Below, in pieces: positions 6,356 to 9,600 of a stretch of 9,600 nucleotides of DNA (position 1 is the first letter of the stretch; the number at the start of each line of letters is the position of its first letter). Made by a program: the position numbers and the translations under genes. Under the pieces are notes generated by a model, which was given only the letters and a program-made list of their open reading frames with translations, made no database searches and had not been told where the DNA came from. This stretch comes from Thermoproteota archaeon (GTDB lineage: Archaea; Thermoproteota; Thermoprotei_A; Sulfolobales; Pyrodictiaceae): positions 1-9,600 of the forward strand of contig JAADFC010000044.1 of the NCBI GenBank assembly GCA_013153105.1. The letters are read 5' to 3'.

Positions 6356-6395
6356 GCCAGAGCCCCAAGGACTCGTAGACCGGGGCCCGCCAGGG

Positions 6396-7634
6396 TTGAG
6401 GCTCCAAGTTGAAAACTTCAAGAACATAGGCAAGCTCTCTATGGAACTGAAGCCGCTCACTATAATACTAGGGCCGCCAGTCTCGGGCAAGAGCAACCTT
6501 CTCGAGGCAATAGAGCTGCTGGGTTTCCTTGGAAAGCTTCTGCGCCTAGATATGCTGTATCGAGATATCAACAGCTTCTGCAATTCCGAGCCGTCTCTCC
6601 GGGAGGCTCTACGGATAGACAACCCCCTAGAGGTCTTTCCCTGGATGGACCCCCAAAACCAGCCCAAGCTCGCCCTGGAGGCCGAAGGGTCCGCGCATAT
6701 AGAAGCGAGTCTGGTAGTTGAGAAAGGCAAGCTTCACGTAAAGTATACACTGACTCGTTTCGACGTATCCCTAAGCGCTGAGACCATAGCTCCCATAGCA
6801 GTGGTAGGCTATGCGGAGCTTTCTCATTATTGTAAGGAGATCCTGGAGGAGTCAAGGCGGAAGCTCTTGAAAAGCCTCGGGGACGCGGGAAAGCAGAACT
6901 CGGACTACAACCTGTTGCTTGAGCAGGGTGTAATTGAAGCCAGGCTATACGGCTATGAGCGTTACGCTATCGAGGCCAGGTTGGAAGACGTGCTCCGCTG
7001 CGTACATGACTCGTGCATGCAGCCAGACATATTGCTGTCTGAGACTGGGGGCAACCTTGCCTACATAGCCTCTATCTCGCCGCTGCCGCTGCGGCGGCTG
7101 CAGGAGTGGATAAACGAGGTCACCGGAGGCCTCATAGAGCTGAAGGCGCGTACAAGGGATTTCCGCGAGGTAATCTTCTTCTCGAGGGAGGTCGAGATAC
7201 CGCCGAGACTCGTGTCTGACACTATTATACGCGTGCTCTACTATACGCTTGCCCTCTACACAGCCGCGCGCTACGCTAAGCTATACAGCCTGCAGGGTAG
7301 GGTCCTGGTGCTGCTCGAGGAGCCCGAGGCGAGAACCTTCCCCTACAGCTTTGAGCTACTCGCCAAGAGCATACGCGAGGCACTCGATGCAGGAGTTTAT
7401 GTTGCGCTCACGACTCATAATGGTGTGCTCGCATCGAAGCTTCTCGACGTGGTGGGGAAGGATGAGTTGGGGGTCTACTATGCGTACAGCGGCCGCGACG
7501 GCTACATGAGGCTCAGGGAGGTCAGCGTCGATACGCTCGCCGAGAAGCTGATGCTGCCTGACGACCTCCTTCTAATGAAGCCTGAAGAGGTGCTAAGAGA
7601 ACTGGGTGGTGTAGGTGAAGCATCAGGCTGGTAG
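6396..7634 (+). CDS. OLD/RecF-like AAA (ABC-type) ATPase of the AAA_15/AAA_21 group
   Basis: A 412-residue stand-alone ATPase of the SMC/RecF/OLD-like group. It starts, as these proteins do, with a short strand, MRLQVENFKNIGKLSMEL, then TIILGPPVSGKSNLLEAIELL with Walker A at 26-33. The central part (about 90-265) is unlike anything I can name and includes a helical segment at 143-165. LVSDTIIRVLYYTLAL (272-287) sits where the ABC signature helix is expected. Walker B is VLVLLEEPEA (303-312) with the double Glu, and TTHNGVLASKLL (339-350) is the switch His segment. Two positions deviate: Pro28 replaces the usual Asn of GPNxSGKS, and EPEARTFP lacks the His common in EEPExxLHP. The TTG start at 6396 is chosen because the conserved fold begins there and no other upstream in-frame start is seen. 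It overlaps the next gene by 20 bases. Base composition is lower in GC than its neighbours, suggesting transfer. Probably soluble and acting on nucleic acid, by family analogy. Confidence 0.85.
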   Translation: MRLQVENFKNIGKLSMELKPLTIILGPPVSGKSNLLEAIELLGFLGKLLRLDMLYRDINSFCNSEPSLREALRIDNPLEVFPWMDPQNQPKLALEAEGSAHIEASLVVEKGKLHVKYTLTRFDVSLSAETIAPIAVVGYAELSHYCKEILEESRRKLLKSLGDAGKQNSDYNLLLEQGVIEARLYGYERYAIEARLEDVLRCVHDSCMQPDILLSETGGNLAYIASISPLPLRRLQEWINEVTGGLIELKARTRDFREVIFFSREVEIPPRLVSDTIIRVLYYTLALYTAARYAKLYSLQGRVLVLLEEPEARTFPYSFELLAKSIREALDAGVYVALTTHNGVLASKLLDVVGKDELGVYYAYSGRDGYMRLREVSVDTLAEKLMLPDDLLLMKPEEVLRELGGVGEASGW

Positions 7635-8253
7635 ACTGCTGGCTGTAGCCGAGTGTAACGCGGAGCTAGCATTGGCGAGGCTGGTCAGCGAGGAGCTGAA
7701 GAACAATGAGGAACTGAAGAAGAGACTCAAGGAAAAGAAGCTCGGTGCAGACATTGCAATAGTGCACCGGCCAGCACGTGGCGGACACTCGCGCGTGATA
7801 ATCGAGACTTTGAGAAACCTGTGCCGCCGGAGAGCTGAGGAGGCGAAGGTGGTGTTATTCATAGACTATGAGGAGGGTGCGGCCTCGCAGAGCTATACGG
7901 AGAGGCTCTGCAGCGGCGAGAAGCGGCAGGTGTACTCGCAGCGTGGGGCCTCGGTGCTGGTGTGCGCGTCTATGCTAGATGCTAGGGACCCTAGGCGTGG
8001 CGAGAGCTGCACCCTGGAGGTTTACGCGGTAGTCTGGAGGCCCAGGAGCGAGGAGGTGCTCTCCGCCCTGGGGGTATTGTCGGACAACCCGCGGGACTGG
8101 GGGAGGGTGAAGAGGGACCCCGGCTATGTTGCTAGAAGGCTGGCGGGTACGCCGCTGCCTAAGGCGGTTGCAGAGGCGCTAACCGAGCTCATTAAACTCA
8201 TCGATGAGTACCGGAGTTGTCTCGATGACTTGGGTTGCGTTCGATTATTGTAG
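7615..8253 (+). CDS. Uncharacterised protein with TOPRIM-like acidic pattern, partner of the ATPase
   Basis: A 212-residue soluble protein that I cannot assign to a named family with certainty. It opens with LLAVAECNAELALARLVSEEL (8-28), resembling the first strand and conserved Glu (E13) of TOPRIM-type proteins such as the DUF3226, DUF4276 or DUF4435 groups. A charged helix follows (24-45), then VVLFIDYEEG (79-88), where D84 and E86 could be the DxD-like metal ligands. Later hydrophobic strands are ASVLVCASML and LEVYAVVWRP, and the C-terminal part is helical. There is no signal peptide or membrane segment. The GTG start at 7615 lies inside the ATPase gene (20-base overlap) with GGTGGT a few bases ahead, implying co-translation and joint function. 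In known ATPase+TOPRIM pairs the second protein is a metal-dependent nuclease; that role here is inference. An unrelated partner is still possible. Confidence 0.72.
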   Translation: MKHQAGRLLAVAECNAELALARLVSEELKNNEELKKRLKEKKLGADIAIVHRPARGGHSRVIIETLRNLCRRRAEEAKVVLFIDYEEGAASQSYTERLCSGEKRQVYSQRGASVLVCASMLDARDPRRGESCTLEVYAVVWRPRSEEVLSALGVLSDNPRDWGRVKRDPGYVARRLAGTPLPKAVAEALTELIKLIDEYRSCLDDLGCVRLL

Positions 8254-8285
8254 CAAGAGGGATTGGCCTGCTTAAGTGCTAAGTA

Positions 8286-8294
8286 TCATTTATC
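8286..8294 (+). promoter_or_regulatory. Possible TATA element for the flavoprotein gene
   Basis: TCATTTATC stands in an AT-rich patch of the 83-base gap 8254-8336. It would start transcription near 8316, 21 bases before the GTG start, with the ribosome site inside that leader. No T-run terminator for the preceding cassette is visible in the gap. Confidence 0.45.
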
Positions 8295-8323
8295 AGCTTC
8301 TGGATGTAGGTTTCGCGTATAGA

Positions 8324-8330
8324 GGGAGGT
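8324..8330 (+). promoter_or_regulatory. Ribosome binding site for the flavoprotein gene
   Basis: GGGAGGT lies 6 bases before GTG 8337, in the frame that continues into the FAD-binding domain, and so selects that start over GTG codons at 8343 and 8349. Confidence 0.65.
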
Positions 8331-8336
8331 TTGCCC

Positions 8337-9600
8337 GTGGGGGTGCCTGTGGTCTTGGCTGGTGGCTCGGGTCTCGATTATGATCTTGTGGTTGTTGGGG
8401 GTGGTCCTGGCGGATATCCTGGTGCTCTTGCTGCTGTGCTGCGGGGTCTCCGGGTTGCGGTGGTGGAGGCTCGGGGGCTTGGTGGCGAGTGTACCTTGTA
8501 CGGTTGTGTGCCTAGTAAGGTGCTTCTCCATGCTGCGTATGTGGTGTATGAGGCTCGGCGGCTGGGGGGCTCGGCTTCGCTTCCGCTTGGGAGGGTGCTT
8601 GAGGAGGCTGCTGCTGTTGCGGGTGAGCTGAGTCGGGGTGTGGGGCTGCTGCTTCGGGGTCGTGGTGTTGACGTGGTTTGGGGGCGTGGGCGGCTGGTTG
8701 GGCGTGGTCGTGTGGAGGTTGAGCTGGCTGGTGGTGGGGTTGAGGTTCTGTCTTCGCGGCTGGTGCTGCTTGCTCCCGGCTCTGAGCCTTGGGCGCCTCG
8801 GGGGCTTGAGCCTGACGGGGTGCTGGTGCTGGATAACCGTGGCTTTCTCGGTTTGAGGCGTCGTGTTGGGCGTGTTTTGATCGTCGGCGGTGGCCCTGTG
8901 GGGGTTGAGTATGCGCAGGCGCTGGCGGCGCTGGGGGTTGAGACTGTCCTGGTTGAGGCTTTGCCTCGGCTGCTTCCGGGTGTGAGCGTGGAGCTGGGCA
9001 GGTATGCTGCCCGGCTGCTGCGGCGGCTCGGTGTCGAGGTCCGTACGGGCTGTGGGGTTGAGGTGCTTGAGAGGCTGCGGGGGGAGCGGGTGAGGGCGTC
9101 TCTGTCCTGCGGCGGCGTGGTCGAGGCTGATGTTGCTGTGGTTGCTACGGGCCGGAGGAGCGCCGCTCCTGGCGCGGTGGCTGAGGGGCTTCGCGGCGGG
9201 CTGCTTGACGGTAGGGGCTTCGTCAGGGTTGACTCGCGGCTCTCGACGGGGCTTCCGGGCGTCTATGCTGCCGGCGACGCTGTGGGGCCGCCGATGCTGG
9301 CGCATAAGGCGGTTCATGAGAGCCTGGCTGCGGTGGAGAACATGCTTGGCGGAGGGGTGGAGAGGCCCCAGGCGCGGAGGATACCCGTGGTGGTCTACGG
9401 GCTCGTTGAGATGGCGCAGGTGGGGTATACGAGCGCTGTGGAGGCTGCGGGGGACGGCTATGAGGCTGGGGAGGTGAGGGTGAGGCTGGGGGGTGTGGCT
9501 AGGGCGTATATTGAGGGTGGCGGGGACGGGTTCGTGAAGATAGTCTACGACCGGGGGAGCGGGAGCCTTCTCGGCCTCGTGGCCGCCGCGCCTGGCGCGG
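8337..9600 (+). CDS. lpdA: Dihydrolipoamide dehydrogenase-family flavoprotein disulfide reductase (runs off the right edge)
   Basis: 421 codons are present with no stop; members are about 450-470 residues, so only the end is missing. Domains in order: FAD-binding DYDLVVVGGGPGGYPGAL (14-31) with GGGPGG at 21-26; redox disulfide GGECTLYGCVPSK (49-61) with Cys52 and Cys57; second dinucleotide fold VLIVGGGPVGVEYAQALAALG (180-200), where Glu206 at the end of the next strand favours NAD over NADP; ATGRRS (270-275); second FAD site GVYAAGDAVGPPMLAHKA (308-325); then the start of the interface domain. The catalytic His-Glu pair would lie beyond the window. The family transfers electrons between a dithiol (lipoamide or other) and NAD(P). 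Archaeal members are often not linked to a 2-oxoacid dehydrogenase, so the substrate is uncertain. Start GTG 8337 follows a ribosome site. Codons are unusually rich in G- and T-ending forms. Confidence 0.9.
   Translation, partial: MGVPVVLAGGSGLDYDLVVVGGGPGGYPGALAAVLRGLRVAVVEARGLGGECTLYGCVPSKVLLHAAYVVYEARRLGGSASLPLGRVLEEAAAVAGELSRGVGLLLRGRGVDVVWGRGRLVGRGRVEVELAGGGVEVLSSRLVLLAPGSEPWAPRGLEPDGVLVLDNRGFLGLRRRVGRVLIVGGGPVGVEYAQALAALGVETVLVEALPRLLPGVSVELGRYAARLLRRLGVEVRTGCGVEVLERLRGERVRASLSCGGVVEADVAVVATGRRSAAPGAVAEGLRGGLLDGRGFVRVDSRLSTGLPGVYAAGDAVGPPMLAHKAVHESLAAVENMLGGGVERPQARRIPVVVYGLVEMAQVGYTSAVEAAGDGYEAGEVRVRLGGVARAYIEGGGDGFVKIVYDRGSGSLLGLVAAAPGA

Noticed and set aside
6299..6730. Upstream extension of the small minus-strand gene
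   Set aside because: This part is antisense to the conserved N-terminus and Walker A of the ATPase gene and lies upstream of the TATA element, so it is unlikely to be translated.
8273..8284. TAAGT direct repeat in the gap before the flavoprotein gene
   Set aside because: Only 5 bases repeated twice; too short to support a site.
8286..9317. A 343-codon minus-strand open frame opposite the flavoprotein gene
   Set aside because: Its translation is dominated by H, P, T, Q and R, with no domain. It exists because the sense gene uses G/T-ending codons, which remove stops from the opposite strand.
1..9600. tRNA, rRNA, CRISPR, C/D-box RNA, insertion sequence or attachment-site signals
   Set aside because: I looked through the gene-free gaps on both strands and saw no cloverleaf, regular repeat array, paired C and D boxes, transposase or long terminal repeats. 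A covariance-model search could still find a small RNA I missed.

Overview
The window looks like chromosomal DNA of a GC-rich hyperthermophilic archaeon, probably a crenarchaeon of the Desulfurococcales/Pyrodictiaceae type. The support is Ile written mostly as ATA and Arg as AGG, GTG and TTG start codons, TATA-type promoters instead of -35/-10 boxes, GAGGTGA-like ribosome sites, and overlapping genes with short spacers. The lineage is inferred; no marker gene is present.

Left part (1-1960, minus strand). The N-terminal third of a membrane-anchored penicillin-acylase-family amidohydrolase runs off the left edge (490 to 1). Upstream of it on the same strand is the substrate-binding protein of a branched-chain amino acid (HAAT/Liv-type) ABC importer, held by an N-terminal membrane segment and a Thr/Pro/Gln-rich linker.

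Control region (1961-2156). A 196-bp divergent spacer separates the binding protein from the rest of the transporter. It holds a good minus-strand BRE/TATA element, a weaker plus-strand one, and two inverted repeats. One of these is a perfect 12-bp repeat ending 6 bases before the livG start.

Centre (2157-5939, plus strand). livG, livF, livH and livM form a tight operon: two ATPases and two permeases. With the divergent binding protein they make a complete five-part importer. livM ends against a small convergent hypothetical gene (5936-6298, minus), and the two stop codons share one CTAG.

Right-centre (6396-8253, plus strand). A two-gene overlapping cassette with visibly lower GC encodes an OLD/RecF-like AAA (ABC-type) ATPase and a 212-residue protein with a TOPRIM-like arrangement of acidic residues. 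This is the best candidate for an uncharacterised system, possibly defence or nucleic-acid processing, by analogy with other ATPase+TOPRIM pairs.

Right edge (8337-9600, plus strand). A dihydrolipoamide-dehydrogenase-family flavoprotein with its redox disulfide runs off the right edge. I saw no tRNA, rRNA, CRISPR array, insertion sequence or integrase.
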